Positions 1-9,143 of a stretch of 64,000 nucleotides of DNA are shown piece after piece. Position numbers and translations under genes: made by a program. The stretch lies in assembly GCA_023228145.1 (NCBI GenBank), contig JALOBU010000012.1:47249-111248 (forward strand), in the 5' to 3' direction. Position 1 is the stretch's first letter. Each line of letters begins with the position of its first letter. This DNA is from Bacteroidales bacterium. Lineage in GTDB: Bacteria > Bacteroidota > Bacteroidia > Bacteroidales > CAIWKO01. The notes beneath the pieces are model-generated. The model saw only the letters and a list, made by a program, of their open reading frames with translations. It was not told where the DNA came from and did not search any database.

Positions 1-1
1 C

Positions 2-2554
2 GATATAGCCGAAATAATTTTTTATGATACCTTACTTGCAGATACAAATCGTCAGAAAGTGGAACAATACCTAAGAGATAAATATGCCCCCCCTGTATAT
101 CTTGGAAGAGATATTGAAATTCCATACAACCTTTGTAATATAACTTTAGATGCCGGAGAGCGTTTCACAAATTTTTTATGGAATACCGGAGATACTACAC
201 AAACCCTTAATATTATTCAAAGCGGAACCTATTCGGTTACTGTTACAGACATATTTGGTTTTGTATCCAGTGATACCATTCAGGTTAACATACCTTATTT
301 TATTACTCATGATACCGCTTTTTGTCTAGGGGACTCAATACTTTATTCTGTGAATATGGGCAATGATTATTCATATTTATGGCTGCCCGACAGTGTTACA
401 ACGAATTCATGTGTTATTAAACAAACGGGAGAGTATTCCATTACTGTTTTCGACACTCTGGGCTGTCACAGGACAAAATACTTTACCGTTGCAGCCGATC
501 CCTTTGCCGAAACTGCTACTCTTGGGCCCGACAGAAAGATTTGCCGGGGGGAATATATAGGCTTGCTCAGCGGCGCTCAGGAAGCGGTGTCTTATCAGTG
601 GTCAAACGGCACGGGAGAAAACATGATACAGATAAATGATGCTTTCGGCACATCACCAAGCTATTCATTGACCGTGAGCAGTAGCAACGGCTGTACCGCC
701 CGCGACACCATTGCCCTGAATGTTAACGGTGTGCTTCCGCTGGTTTCTTTTACCAATGATTCCATATGTTTTGGAGACGAAACCCATTTTACAGACCTTT
801 CGTCTGTATCGCCTCCTTTTTCAATAATTCAACGGCAATGGGATTTTGGCGACAGTACCACCTCGGATTTGCTAAATCCGGCACATTTATTTTTGCAGGA
901 CGGAAATTTTCAAACATCACTGACCGTTACAACGGATTCGGGCTGCGTAAAAACTTTCAGCAAAAATGTTACAGTGTTTTCCATGCCCCGGGCAAATTTC
1001 CTGCCTTACGAGGGGTGTAGCGGAACCGCCATAGCTTTTTCGGATATGACCTTATGCCCTTATGGAGCTTTGACCGAATGGAGTTGGGACTTTGGCGATA
1101 CTAACAACCCGGAAAATGACACTTCCGTATTACAAAATCCCGAATATATTTATGATTCATCGGGCGCTTATACAATAAAACTAATTACAGCTTCTGAAGC
1201 GGGATGTATGGATTCGGCAACACATACCATAGAAATTAAGAATTCTCCTGTTGTTGATTTTTACAGCAATGAACCCTGTGAGGGATTGCCGGTATATTTT
1301 TACAGCCAGGTTACTATTCCACCCTGGGAAAGTATTACAAATTACAACTGGGACTTTAATGACGGGAACGTATCGGATATTTCAAATCCTATTCATAATT
1401 ACAGTACTCCCGGCATCTATCATGTTACCTTAAGCGTTAAAAGTATCAACGGATGCAAAGCATCTATCAATAAGCCCGTTACTGTGGGAGCACGTCCTCT
1501 GGTTGATTATATGTATTCAAACACTTGTGTGTTAACACCGGTTTATTTTACAGATTCGAGCACGGTCAATCCCGGAAATATTCAAGAATGGTTATGGAAT
1601 TTTGGAGGCTTGGGTTATTCACAACAGCAAAACCCCTCATTTATTTTTCAGGATACGGGATTATATAATGTAACATTAGCTGTTACGACTGATTTTAACT
1701 GTACCGACAGTATTACACTTCCAGTTAGGGTTTATCCGGTTCCTGATGCTGCTTTTTCCTTCTCTCCCGAATATGGCATACCTCCATTGCCCGTGAATTT
1801 TATCAATTTAAGTTCCGGGGCATCCAGTTATATGTGGTTTTTTGGAGATGATATATCAGATACCAATACCCATCCCGTTCATACTTATTTAAGCGAGGGG
1901 ATTTATCAAATCTTACTAATGGCTTATAATAATGCAGGATGTTATGATTCGGCTTCTGATATGGTTTATGTAATACCCACAGTTTCTGATATTGCAATAA
2001 CCAGTGTTGAGTATGAACTTAATGGGGGGCTTCTCTCGGTAACTGCCGGACTTATGAATGCCGGAACCAGAAAAATTGAAAAGATTGACATGTCAGTTGT
2101 ATTACAAAATGAAAATATCATTCATGAAAACTGGGAGGGGACCTTACATGAAGGCGAAACCTTACAATATAATTTTTCATTTCAGATTGATGTTTCTCCC
2201 TCTGATGATATAAATTATGTTTGCGCTCAGGCTGTGCTTCCGGATATTGAAGATGACAATACAGAAAATAATAAAAAATGTTTAGCATTAAATGATGACT
2301 TTATTGTTGCAGAACCATATCCAAATCCCACAAAAGAAAATCTTAGCATTATTTACATTCTGCCTTTTGAAGATAATGTGCAAATACAACTGTTTGATAT
2401 CATGGGCAGGGAAATCAAAGAGTTATTTTACGGAGAAGGCAGTGATGGGTATAATGTGTTGAATTATGATATAAGTGCCCTGCAAAGGGGCTTATATACG
2501 TTAAGAATAACGTACCGTGAAAAATCCTTACGTAAGAAATTTGTAAAATTATAG
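2..2554 (+). CDS. PKD-repeat surface protein with T9SS sorting tail (5' end outside window)
   Basis: The frame is open from the first complete codon at base 2, so the start lies upstream; the GTG at 59 is internal. The first visible residues (DIAEIIFYDTLL..., then VEQYLRDKYAP) look like the end of a LamG/concanavalin-like domain. Five PKD-like repeats follow, each with a WDFGD-type core (nt ~740-990, 1000-1240, 1250-1480, 1490-1740 and 1745-1975); the fourth and fifth cores are degenerate (WNFGG, WFFGD). A CARDB-like beta domain spans ~1984-2295. The end (YPNPTKENLSI, then LFDIMGREI and a basic tail) is a type A T9SS C-terminal domain. Inference: an exported, surface-attached adhesin or binding protein. 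Ligand unknown. Confidence 0.85.
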   Translation, partial: DIAEIIFYDTLLADTNRQKVEQYLRDKYAPPVYLGRDIEIPYNLCNITLDAGERFTNFLWNTGDTTQTLNIIQSGTYSVTVTDIFGFVSSDTIQVNIPYFITHDTAFCLGDSILYSVNMGNDYSYLWLPDSVTTNSCVIKQTGEYSITVFDTLGCHRTKYFTVAADPFAETATLGPDRKICRGEYIGLLSGAQEAVSYQWSNGTGENMIQINDAFGTSPSYSLTVSSSNGCTARDTIALNVNGVLPLVSFTNDSICFGDETHFTDLSSVSPPFSIIQRQWDFGDSTTSDLLNPAHLFLQDGNFQTSLTVTTDSGCVKTFSKNVTVFSMPRANFLPYEGCSGTAIAFSDMTLCPYGALTEWSWDFGDTNNPENDTSVLQNPEYIYDSSGAYTIKLITASEAGCMDSATHTIEIKNSPVVDFYSNEPCEGLPVYFYSQVTIPPWESITNYNWDFNDGNVSDISNPIHNYSTPGIYHVTLSVKSINGCKASINKPVTVGARPLVDYMYSNTCVLTPVYFTDSSTVNPGNIQEWLWNFGGLGYSQQQNPSFIFQDTGLYNVTLAVTTDFNCTDSITLPVRVYPVPDAAFSFSPEYGIPPLPVNFINLSSGASSYMWFFGDDISDTNTHPVHTYLSEGIYQILLMAYNNAGCYDSASDMVYVIPTVSDIAITSVEYELNGGLLSVTAGLMNAGTRKIEKIDMSVVLQNENIIHENWEGTLHEGETLQYNFSFQIDVSPSDDINYVCAQAVLPDIEDDNTENNKKCLALNDDFIVAEPYPNPTKENLSIIYILPFEDNVQIQLFDIMGREIKELFYGEGSDGYNVLNYDISALQRGLYTLRITYREKSLRKKFVKL

Positions 2555-2624
2555 AAACTTTATGCTGCCAGAAACAAAGAATAGAAAGTGTTTTTGTTTT
2601 TTTGTATAATAGGAATATAAAATA

Positions 2625-3728
2625 ATGTTTGAGAATAAATCAGTTGCTGTTGTTGTCCCTGCTTTTAATGAAGCCCTGCAAATTGACAAAGTGATAAGGT
2701 CAATGCCTGACTTTGTTGACAGGATTGTGGTTGTGAATGATGGTTCAACAGATGCAACTTCAGAGATAATAAGAAAAATGGTTTTTCAGGGAAATAATTC
2801 AAGCAGCTTGTTTTTGAAAAATATTTTAAACGAAGAAATATCAGATGATTATAACCGTGCCGGAAAAATTTTGCAAGACATTAACAGGGAAGAGGCTGGC
2901 AAATTTGTTTCTTCAAAAACTTTAAATAAAAACGACGAATCAGAGAGAGTTATTCTGATTGAACATGATAAAAATCATGGTGTAGGCGCTGCCATAGCCA
3001 GCGGTTATAAATGGTGCAAAGACCATAATATTTATTGTACGGCAGTAATGGCCGGTGACGGACAAATGGACCCTGATGAGCTTGAATCAATTTGCCTTCC
3101 GGTGATACACGATAATATTGACTATGTGAAAGGGAATCGCCTCATTCATGCCAGCTCATGGGTTGTCATTCCCAGAATCAGATATTTTGGGAACTCAATA
3201 TTATCTGTATTAACAAAAATTGCTTCGGGTTACTGGCACGTATCTGATACACAAACCGGTTTTACAGCCATTTCCAACAAAGCCCTGAATGCCATTCCCC
3301 TTTATAAAATATTCAAACGTTATGGCATGCCAAACGACATGCTTGTTAAGCTAAACATTGCTTTTTGCACATTGAAAGAAGTTGAAATCAAACCTGTTTA
3401 TTATATTGGGGAACGGTCAAAAATGCATATCGGAAAAATTATTTTACCTGTTTCCTGGTTATTGTTCAGGTCATTCTTTAAACGCTTATGGCAAAAGTAT
3501 CTGTTCAGAGATTTCCATCCCTTATTTTTATTATATCACATTTCTTTTGTTTTGGGGCTGGTGTCCCTGCCTTATGGAATTAAAATTCTTTTTCTTGTGT
3601 TGGCAGGAAAAGATGCTAATCCCGTAACCGTTCTTGCATTTATTTTTCTTTTTATCAGCGGGCTGCAATCTTTGTTATTTGCCATGTGGATGGATATTCA
3701 GGATAATGAAAGATTGTATAAAACGTAA
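2625..3728 (+). CDS. Family 2 glycosyltransferase, polyprenyl-phosphate sugar type, with inserted segment
   Basis: 367 aa. The GT-A nucleotide-sugar fold is clear: VVVPAFNEA at 8-16, VVNDGSTD at 36-43 and MAGDGQMDP at 142-150, the metal-binding DxD-like motif. The sequence resembles dolichyl/polyprenyl-phosphate mannose or glucose synthases. Two hydrophobic segments near the C-terminus (~300-330 and ~335-360) should anchor it in the inner membrane. About 55 residues (~52-107), hydrophilic and variable-looking, are inserted between VNDGSTD and the conserved EHDKNHGVGAAI stretch, where relatives usually have a short link. A DegT aminotransferase follows 15 nt downstream, so the two may form an operon for making a modified envelope sugar. 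The exact donor sugar cannot be told. Confidence 0.85.
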   Translation: MFENKSVAVVVPAFNEALQIDKVIRSMPDFVDRIVVVNDGSTDATSEIIRKMVFQGNNSSSLFLKNILNEEISDDYNRAGKILQDINREEAGKFVSSKTLNKNDESERVILIEHDKNHGVGAAIASGYKWCKDHNIYCTAVMAGDGQMDPDELESICLPVIHDNIDYVKGNRLIHASSWVVIPRIRYFGNSILSVLTKIASGYWHVSDTQTGFTAISNKALNAIPLYKIFKRYGMPNDMLVKLNIAFCTLKEVEIKPVYYIGERSKMHIGKIILPVSWLLFRSFFKRLWQKYLFRDFHPLFLLYHISFVLGLVSLPYGIKILFLVLAGKDANPVTVLAFIFLFISGLQSLLFAMWMDIQDNERLYKT

Positions 3729-3743
3729 TACAGTTTTAAAATT

Positions 3744-4895
3744 ATGAGAACTGATTTTTTGGTTTTTGGTGAGCCGCTGATAGAACAAGATGAAATAGAC
3801 GAGCTTTTAGATTCTGTTAAAAACTCCTGGTTGGGTACAGGGAAAAAGGTTGCCATATTTGAGAAAGATTTTGCAGCTTATAAAAAAGCCAAACATATTG
3901 CTGCTGTTAATTCCTGTACTGCCGCACTTCATTTGGCATGTTTGGCATTGGGAATAAAAAGAGGAGATGAAATTATCACATCCGCCATGACATTTTGCGG
4001 CACTGTAAACGCAATAATTCATGCAGGAGCCACGCCTGTTTTAGCAGACATTGATAGTAACACTCTAAACATTGCCCCCGGCCAGATTGAAAAAAAAATT
4101 ACAAAAAAAACAAAGGCAATTATTGTCGTTCATTTTGCGGGTCGCCCATGTGATATGGATAAGATAATGCAGATTGCAAGAAAAAACAACATATTTGTCA
4201 TTGAAGATTGCGCCCATGCCATTGAATCGGAATATAACTCAAAACCTGTTGGTACTATTGGTGATATCGGATGTTTTAGTTTTTATGCAACAAAAAATAT
4301 TACAACAGGAGAAGGAGGGATGGTAATCAGCAATAATCAAAAAATAATTTCAAAAGTAAAAACTTTAGCCCTGCACGGCTTAAGTCATGATGCCTGGAAA
4401 CGTTTCTCTGATGAAGGATTTAAACATTATTTTGTGGAGGAAGCAGGATTTAAATATAATATGACCGATTTGCAGGCATCTTTTGGCATTCATCAGCTAA
4501 AACGTATTGATAAGTATTGGGAACGAAGAAAAGAGATATGGAATTTTTATAATAAGGAGCTTAAAGATTTACCAATAACATTACCTTTTGCCGAAGTCAA
4601 AAAATGCAAACATTCCTATCACCTTTATACCATAAGGATTGATAAATCAAAATGCGGGTTGAGCAGGGATGAATTTTTACAAAGGATGCACAAAATGAAT
4701 ATTGGTTGCGGGGTACATTATCTTTCTATTCCGGCTCACCCTTATTATAAGAAAACATATCATTTGAAAGAAAGCGATTTTCCAAATGCATCCATATATG
4801 GCAGGGAAACTGTCAGCCTTCCGTTATCACCCAAATTGACCCGGGAAGATGTTACTGATGTTGTAAATACGGTAAAAAAAATCTTAAATCATTAA
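3744..4895 (+). CDS. DegT/DnrJ/EryC1/StrS-family PLP-dependent sugar aminotransferase
   Basis: 383 aa, the normal length for the family. Visible marks are NSCTAALHLA (~56-65, cofactor phosphate region), EDCAHA (154-159, Asp155 contacting the PLP ring nitrogen) and FYATKNITTGEGG with Lys184 as the Schiff-base lysine. The family transfers an amino group from glutamate to a nucleotide keto-sugar, as in ArnB or PseC-type enzymes, for LPS or glycan building. It starts 15 nt after the glycosyltransferase gene and is likely co-transcribed with it. Which keto-sugar is used cannot be read from the sequence. Confidence 0.88.
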   Translation: MRTDFLVFGEPLIEQDEIDELLDSVKNSWLGTGKKVAIFEKDFAAYKKAKHIAAVNSCTAALHLACLALGIKRGDEIITSAMTFCGTVNAIIHAGATPVLADIDSNTLNIAPGQIEKKITKKTKAIIVVHFAGRPCDMDKIMQIARKNNIFVIEDCAHAIESEYNSKPVGTIGDIGCFSFYATKNITTGEGGMVISNNQKIISKVKTLALHGLSHDAWKRFSDEGFKHYFVEEAGFKYNMTDLQASFGIHQLKRIDKYWERRKEIWNFYNKELKDLPITLPFAEVKKCKHSYHLYTIRIDKSKCGLSRDEFLQRMHKMNIGCGVHYLSIPAHPYYKKTYHLKESDFPNASIYGRETVSLPLSPKLTREDVTDVVNTVKKILNH

Positions 4896-4917
4896 AAAAC
4901 ATCTAATAACACCAGGC

Positions 4918-5370
4918 TTACAGGTTTCTTTTTGTTTTAAAAAATTTTTTAATTAAATCGGCAGATTCATCATAAAGAATACCTTTTGTAACAAGTGTTT
5001 TGGGATGCAGAATATTTTTTTTAAACAATGTATATCCCTGTTTTGGGTCATCAGCAGCATAAACAATTCTTGAAATCTGCGACCAGAACAATGCCCCGAC
5101 GCACATGACACAGGGTTCCAATGTAATATAAATTGTACAATCAGAAAGATATTTGCCCCCAAGATAATTTGCAGCCGAGGTAATGGCCTGCATTTCCGCA
5201 TGAGCAGTGATGTCTTTTAGCCTTTCTGTCAGGTTGTGTGAGCGGGCAATAATTTTATTATTACATACAATCACTGCCCCGACAGGAACTTCATTCGCAT
5301 CAAAAGCTTTCTGAGCTTCTTTTAATGCTTCCTGCATAAAGTATGTGTCTGATTTTTTAGGTATTTCCAT
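4918..5370 (-). CDS. tadA: tRNA-specific adenosine-34 deaminase
   Basis: 150 aa, typical for TadA. Zinc-binding and catalytic residues are all present: His57 and the proton-shuttle Glu59 in HAEMQA, and Cys87 and Cys90 in PCVMC. TadA converts A34 to inosine in the tRNA-Arg(ACG) anticodon. The gene is convergent with the aminotransferase gene, with 22 nt between stops, and divergent from aspS. A guanine-deaminase relative is possible but the length, the HAEMQAI context and the housekeeping neighbours favour TadA. Confidence 0.9.
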   Translation of the reverse strand: MEIPKKSDTYFMQEALKEAQKAFDANEVPVGAVIVCNNKIIARSHNLTERLKDITAHAEMQAITSAANYLGGKYLSDCTIYITLEPCVMCVGALFWSQISRIVYAADDPKQGYTLFKKNILHPKTLVTKGILYDESADLIKKFFKTKRNL

Positions 5371-5406
5371 ATAGCTATTTGAACAAAAATAATAAATTCA
5401 TAATAA

Positions 5407-5434
5407 TTGCTTTCGGCAAATATCATTAATTTCG
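5407..5434 (+). promoter_or_regulatory. Possible weak Bacteroidota promoter for aspS
   Basis: TTG at 5407-5409, then TAATTTCG at 5427-5434 (one mismatch to TAnnTTTG) with a 17-nt spacer, 20 nt before the aspS ATG. Spacing is shorter than the usual 19-21, so this is tentative. Confidence 0.35.
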
Positions 5435-5454
5435 CATCATATAAATAAATTTTT

Positions 5455-7200
5455 ATGTTACGAACTCATACTTGTGGCGAATTAAGGATTACAGATATCC
5501 ATAAAAATGTTACTCTTTGCGGCTGGATTCAGTATTCCAGAGATTTTGGAGGAATGACATTTGTTGATTTGCGCGACCGTTATGGCATCACCCAGCTGGT
5601 TTTTAATATGGAAGTGAATGCCGCTTTGTGTGAACAAGCCCGCCAGCTGGGGCGAGAGTTTGTAATATCGGTCTGTGGCAAAGTTGCGGAACGAAGCAAC
5701 AAAAATCAAAAAATACCAAGCGGGGAAATTGAAATTTTGGTTGATAGCTTTGAAATATTAAACACATCAAAGATTCCGCCTTTCACCATTGAAGATAATA
5801 CCGATGGAGGCGATGAACTCAGAATGAAATACAGGTATCTTGATTTAAGAAGAAAAATCAATAAAGAAAATCTGGAATTACGGCATCGCATGTCCATTGA
5901 AACAAGAAACTATCTTAATTCACTCAACTTTCTTGAAATTGAGACTCCTTATCTTATCAAATCAACACCAGAAGGAGCCCGTGACTTTGTTGTCCCTTCA
6001 CGCATGAATCCCGGGCAGTTTTATGCCCTGCCCCAGTCACCACAAACATTCAAACAATTATTAATGGTTGCTGGTTACGACCGCTATTTTCAGATTGTTC
6101 GTTGCTTCCGTGACGAAGACCTTCGTGCCGACCGCCAGCCGGAATTTACCCAGATTGATTGCGAAATGGCGTTTGTTACCCGCGATGATGTTATAAATAC
6201 ATTTGAGGGATTAATCAAACATCTTTTCATGAAGATTAAGGATATTAACATCTCAGAAATTCCAATCATGTCGTATGATGATGCCATGAATTTTTATGGA
6301 ACCGACAAACCGGATATACGATTCGGGATGGAGTTTGTTGATTTGACGGACCACACCAAAGCCCGTGAATTTAAAGTGTTTAATGAAGCCCAAACTGTTG
6401 TTGGTATTTGTGTGAAAGGCTGTGCTGATTATTCCCGCAAGCAACTGGATGAACTCACAGAGTTTGTTAAAAAACCGCAGGTGGGCGCCAACGGAATGGT
6501 ATATGTGAAATGTAATACAGACGGCACTTTTGGTTCGTCTGTCAGTAAGTTTTTTTCTGAGGATGATTTTAAACAGTGGATGAAAATTTGTAAAGCTGAA
6601 AAAAACGATTTAATATTAATTCTTGCCGGTGCAAAGGAAAAAACTCTGAAAGCCTTGGGAGAATTGCGTCTTGAAATAGGAACAAGGCTCGGACTGAGAA
6701 AATCGGATGTTTATCAACCCTTATGGGTTGTTGACTTTCCCTTGCTTGAATGGGATGAAGAAACACAACGTTTCTATGCAAAGCATCATCCTTTTACATG
6801 CCCCCGGCTTGAAGATGTTTCTTTGCTTGACACAAACCCGGGTGTGGTTAAAGCAAATGCTTATGACCTTGTTATAAATGGTGTGGAAGTTGGCGGTGGC
6901 TCCATACGAATACACAATAAAGAACTTCAGCAAAAAATGTTTAAAGTGCTTGGCTTTACAGAAGAAAAAGCTCAAAGCCAATTCGGCTTTCTGATGAACG
7001 CTTTTGAATACGGAGCTCCGCCTCATGGAGGAATCGCTTTTGGATTTGACCGCCTTTGCGCAGTATTTAGCGGCTCTGACTCTATAAGAGATTTTATTGC
7101 TTTTCCAAAAAATAACTCTGGAAGGGATGTGATGATTGATTCCCCGTCGGAAATTTCCAACGAGCAAATGTCTGAGTTGAATATTAAAGTTTTAAAATAA
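5455..7200 (+). CDS. aspS: Aspartyl-tRNA synthetase
   Basis: 581 aa, the full bacterial-type length. An N-terminal OB-fold anticodon-binding domain (residues ~1-110, [19 protein letters not shown]) is followed by the class II catalytic core with [14 protein letters not shown] (motif 2), an inserted GAD-like domain in the middle, and motif 3 in GIAFGFDRL near the C-terminus. It charges tRNA-Asp in the cytoplasm. The ATG lies just downstream of an AT-rich leader with a weak promoter match. Whether it is discriminating (Asp only) or also serves tRNA-Asn cannot be settled here. Confidence 0.97.
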   Translation: MLRTHTCGELRITDIHKNVTLCGWIQYSRDFGGMTFVDLRDRYGITQLVFNMEVNAALCEQARQLGREFVISVCGKVAERSNKNQKIPSGEIEILVDSFEILNTSKIPPFTIEDNTDGGDELRMKYRYLDLRRKINKENLELRHRMSIETRNYLNSLNFLEIETPYLIKSTPEGARDFVVPSRMNPGQFYALPQSPQTFKQLLMVAGYDRYFQIVRCFRDEDLRADRQPEFTQIDCEMAFVTRDDVINTFEGLIKHLFMKIKDINISEIPIMSYDDAMNFYGTDKPDIRFGMEFVDLTDHTKAREFKVFNEAQTVVGICVKGCADYSRKQLDELTEFVKKPQVGANGMVYVKCNTDGTFGSSVSKFFSEDDFKQWMKICKAEKNDLILILAGAKEKTLKALGELRLEIGTRLGLRKSDVYQPLWVVDFPLLEWDEETQRFYAKHHPFTCPRLEDVSLLDTNPGVVKANAYDLVINGVEVGGGSIRIHNKELQQKMFKVLGFTEEKAQSQFGFLMNAFEYGAPPHGGIAFGFDRLCAVFSGSDSIRDFIAFPKNNSGRDVMIDSPSEISNEQMSELNIKVLK

Positions 7201-7302
7201 AAAAACAACATCGTATTCCACAAATTAGTATTAATTTGGGGAATCTAATCCCAATATTTATGATTAATCGCATTGCATTCAATCTTATTAAAACAAATTT
7301 AA

Positions 7303-7446
7303 TACAGGAAAGACATTGAGTATAGTTGGTGCAATGCAAATCGGCATGACAACATTACTAAAAAAACTTTTTTCGATGCTTACCCCGATGCAATAAAAGA
7401 AATTATTCATCCCGATAATTTTGAAAGTTTTCTTGGTATAAAATAG
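7303..7446 (+). pseudogene. Possible 3' fragment of an unknown gene
   Basis: A 47-codon open stretch ending at TAG 7444-7446 has no start codon and follows a stop at 7300-7302. Its translation ends FDAYPDAIKEIIHPDNF followed by ESFLGIK, which has protein-like composition but no family I recognise. It could equally be a chance open frame. Weak call. Confidence 0.2.
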
Positions 7447-7491
7447 TTTGATAGTTGAATCTGCGCCAGCGCCCCCAATCCATAAGTTTTC

Positions 7492-7521
7492 TTGAATATT
7501 ACATAAAGCTTTGTACCTTTG
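7492..7521 (+). promoter_or_regulatory. Bacteroidota-type promoter of trpS
   Basis: TTG at 7492-7494 (-33 element), 19-nt spacer, TACCTTTG at 7514-7521 (-7 element, perfect match to TAnnTTTG). The trpS ATG is 26 nt beyond. This also argues against the in-frame TTG at 7511, which would overlap the promoter. Confidence 0.8.
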
Positions 7522-7546
7522 CACTGCTTTTTTATTTATTATTATC

Positions 7547-8542
7547 ATGGAAACAGTAGTCAGCGGTATCAGGCCTACCGGTAATCTGCACCTTGGAAAT
7601 TATCTCGGGGCTTTACAGAATTTTGTCAAAATGCAAAATGAAAACAACTGTTTCTTTTTTATTGCCGACTATCATTCACTGACCACTCACCCAACGCCCA
7701 CAGACCTTCATGGCAATGTCCGCAATGTTTTGGTAGAATATCTTGCCTGCGGTCTCGACCCGGAAAAAGCCACCATCTACATACAAAGTGATGTTCCCGA
7801 AACGGCAGAATTGTACCTCATTCTTAATATGAACGCTTATCTCGGTGAACTTGAACGCTGCACTTCCTTTAAAGAAAAAGCGCGCACACAACCCGAAAAT
7901 ATTAATGCCGGATTGCTTACATATCCTACACTTATGGCGGCAGACATCATTATCCATAAAGCAGCTAAAGTTCCTGTGGGAAAAGACCAGGAACAGCACC
8001 TGGAAATGACAAGAACTTTTGCAAAGCGTTTCAACAGACTTTATAATGTGGAATATTTTCCCGAACCCGTAGCATACAATTTCGGGCAAAACCTGCTCAA
8101 AATACCCGGCCTTGATGGGAGCACAAAAATGAGTAAGTCCGAAAACGAAAATTCGTGCATTTTCCTTGCCGATACAGCAGACCAAATCCGCAAAAAGGTG
8201 ATGAAAGCTGTAACTGACGCCGGGCCATCGGAACCTAATTCTTCCAAACCTCAGGCTATTGAAAACCTTTTCAACTTGATGAAGATAGTTTCAAAACCTG
8301 AAGCAATTTCTCATTTTGAAGAACTTTATAATAATTGCACCATTCGTTACGGCGACCTGAAAAAACAATTAGCCGAAGACATGGTGGGTTTTATTGCTCC
8401 GCTTTCTGAAAAAATCCGGGAACTTGCCGCTGATAATGACTATATCCGAAAAGTGGCACGGATAGGTGCCGAAAAAGCCCGCCAAAGTGCCGGTAAAACC
8501 ATTAAAGAGGTCAGGGGAATTATCGGATTTAAAGAGTTTTAA
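7547..8542 (+). CDS. trpS: Tryptophanyl-tRNA synthetase
   Basis: 331 aa. Class I synthetase with the HIGH-type signature HLGN at 15-18 in GNLHLGNYLGALQ and KMSKS at 194-198. It charges tRNA-Trp. The ATG at 7547 is chosen because it begins the conserved METVVSGIRPTG; an in-frame TTG at 7511 lies inside the promoter. Length matches bacterial TrpS. A stop at 8540-8542 is followed by an imperfect inverted repeat that may end the transcript. Confidence 0.97.
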   Translation: METVVSGIRPTGNLHLGNYLGALQNFVKMQNENNCFFFIADYHSLTTHPTPTDLHGNVRNVLVEYLACGLDPEKATIYIQSDVPETAELYLILNMNAYLGELERCTSFKEKARTQPENINAGLLTYPTLMAADIIIHKAAKVPVGKDQEQHLEMTRTFAKRFNRLYNVEYFPEPVAYNFGQNLLKIPGLDGSTKMSKSENENSCIFLADTADQIRKKVMKAVTDAGPSEPNSSKPQAIENLFNLMKIVSKPEAISHFEELYNNCTIRYGDLKKQLAEDMVGFIAPLSEKIRELAADNDYIRKVARIGAEKARQSAGKTIKEVRGIIGFKEF

Positions 8543-8559
8543 AATATTGAATATCGAAT

Positions 8560-8634
8560 GATGAATATTGAATTTTGAAGTTAAATTGCGACCTGTGTTT
8601 CGTTTTTTTACATTCGATGTTCAATATTCATTAT
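8560..8634. repeat. Imperfect inverted repeat of intergenic type
   Basis: A left arm around 8560-8582 (core ATGAATATTGAA) and a right arm around 8611-8634 (core TTCAATATTCAT) are near reverse complements with about four mismatches, separated by ~30 nt. The left part also contains short GAATAT-type internal repeats. It could act as a trpS terminator or be a dispersed repeat. Confidence 0.5.
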
Positions 8635-8639
8635 TTTTG
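8632..8639 (+). promoter_or_regulatory. -7 promoter box before the small membrane protein
   Basis: TATTTTTG matches TAnnTTTG and lies 17 nt before the ATG at 8657. No clear -33 TTG at the right distance, so the call rests on the -7 element. Confidence 0.45.
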
Positions 8640-8656
8640 TTTTAAAAATCCCTATT

Positions 8657-9001
8657 ATGGAACCTGTAAAAGCCTTTTATGCATTGTCAACATGGCTGCT
8701 GCGTATTGCAGTGCTGGTACTTGTGTACATGATTTTTTTTGTTACCATTCGCTCGCTGAATCTCAACAGTGTTGATTTCTGGATAGCGGTTGGATTTGCT
8801 CTTTTTGCCATATTGTTGTTTATCGGCGGCTTTATGAACAAACACGGGCTGACTGTAATTTCTTCATTATTTCTTATACTTGGCTGTACTTATAAAGTTG
8901 TGATGCATTATGCTTTTCACAAAGGTAGTTTTGTGGCAATCTTTTTTATTTTCGGCGCCATTGCCATGTTCTTTTTTGCCAACGGAAACAGGAAAAAATA
9001 G
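8657..9001 (+). CDS. Small four-helix integral membrane protein, unknown function
   Basis: 114 aa, strongly hydrophobic. Four membrane segments are visible at about residues 12-32, 41-60, 66-83 and 90-109, joined by very short loops. The end is basic (NGNRKK). No catalytic motif or family is recognised. It stands alone between trpS and hflX with its own likely -7 box. A promoter match, a sensible start and uniform hydrophobic periodicity support it as a real gene. Confidence 0.7.
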   Translation: MEPVKAFYALSTWLLRIAVLVLVYMIFFVTIRSLNLNSVDFWIAVGFALFAILLFIGGFMNKHGLTVISSLFLILGCTYKVVMHYAFHKGSFVAIFFIFGAIAMFFFANGNRKK

Positions 9002-9120
9002 GCAGTTATCAGTCAGCAGTTATCAGTTAATAGTGACGGTAAAAAAAGTATTAATTACCAAATAAAACTTTAACGCAGCCACATTATAAACTTAATGAAC
9101 TCAATTAACTCATTTAACTT
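9002..9120. repeat. Two short tandem repeat clusters before hflX
   Basis: GCAGTTATCAGT occurs at 9002-9013 and again at 9016-9027. At 9089-9120 there are four degenerate 9-nt units of the form AACTNANTN (AACTTAATG, AACTCAATT, AACTCATTT, AACTTAATA). Neither is coding. Confidence 0.6.
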
Positions 9121-9143
9121 AATATCAATAACAACAAACATTC

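Larger units (their letters stand above)
7201..7546. other. 346-nt intergenic region between aspS and trpS
   Basis: Holds a possible gene remnant (7303-7446) and the trpS promoter (7492-7521). No intact gene, tRNA or clear terminator hairpin was seen in the remainder. Confidence 0.6.

Noticed and set aside
6721..7167. Minus-strand 148-residue frame within aspS
   Set aside because: Antisense shadow of a strongly conserved synthetase gene.
7511..7546. Earlier TTG start for trpS
   Set aside because: The TTG lies inside the TACCTTTG promoter element and would add residues the family lacks.
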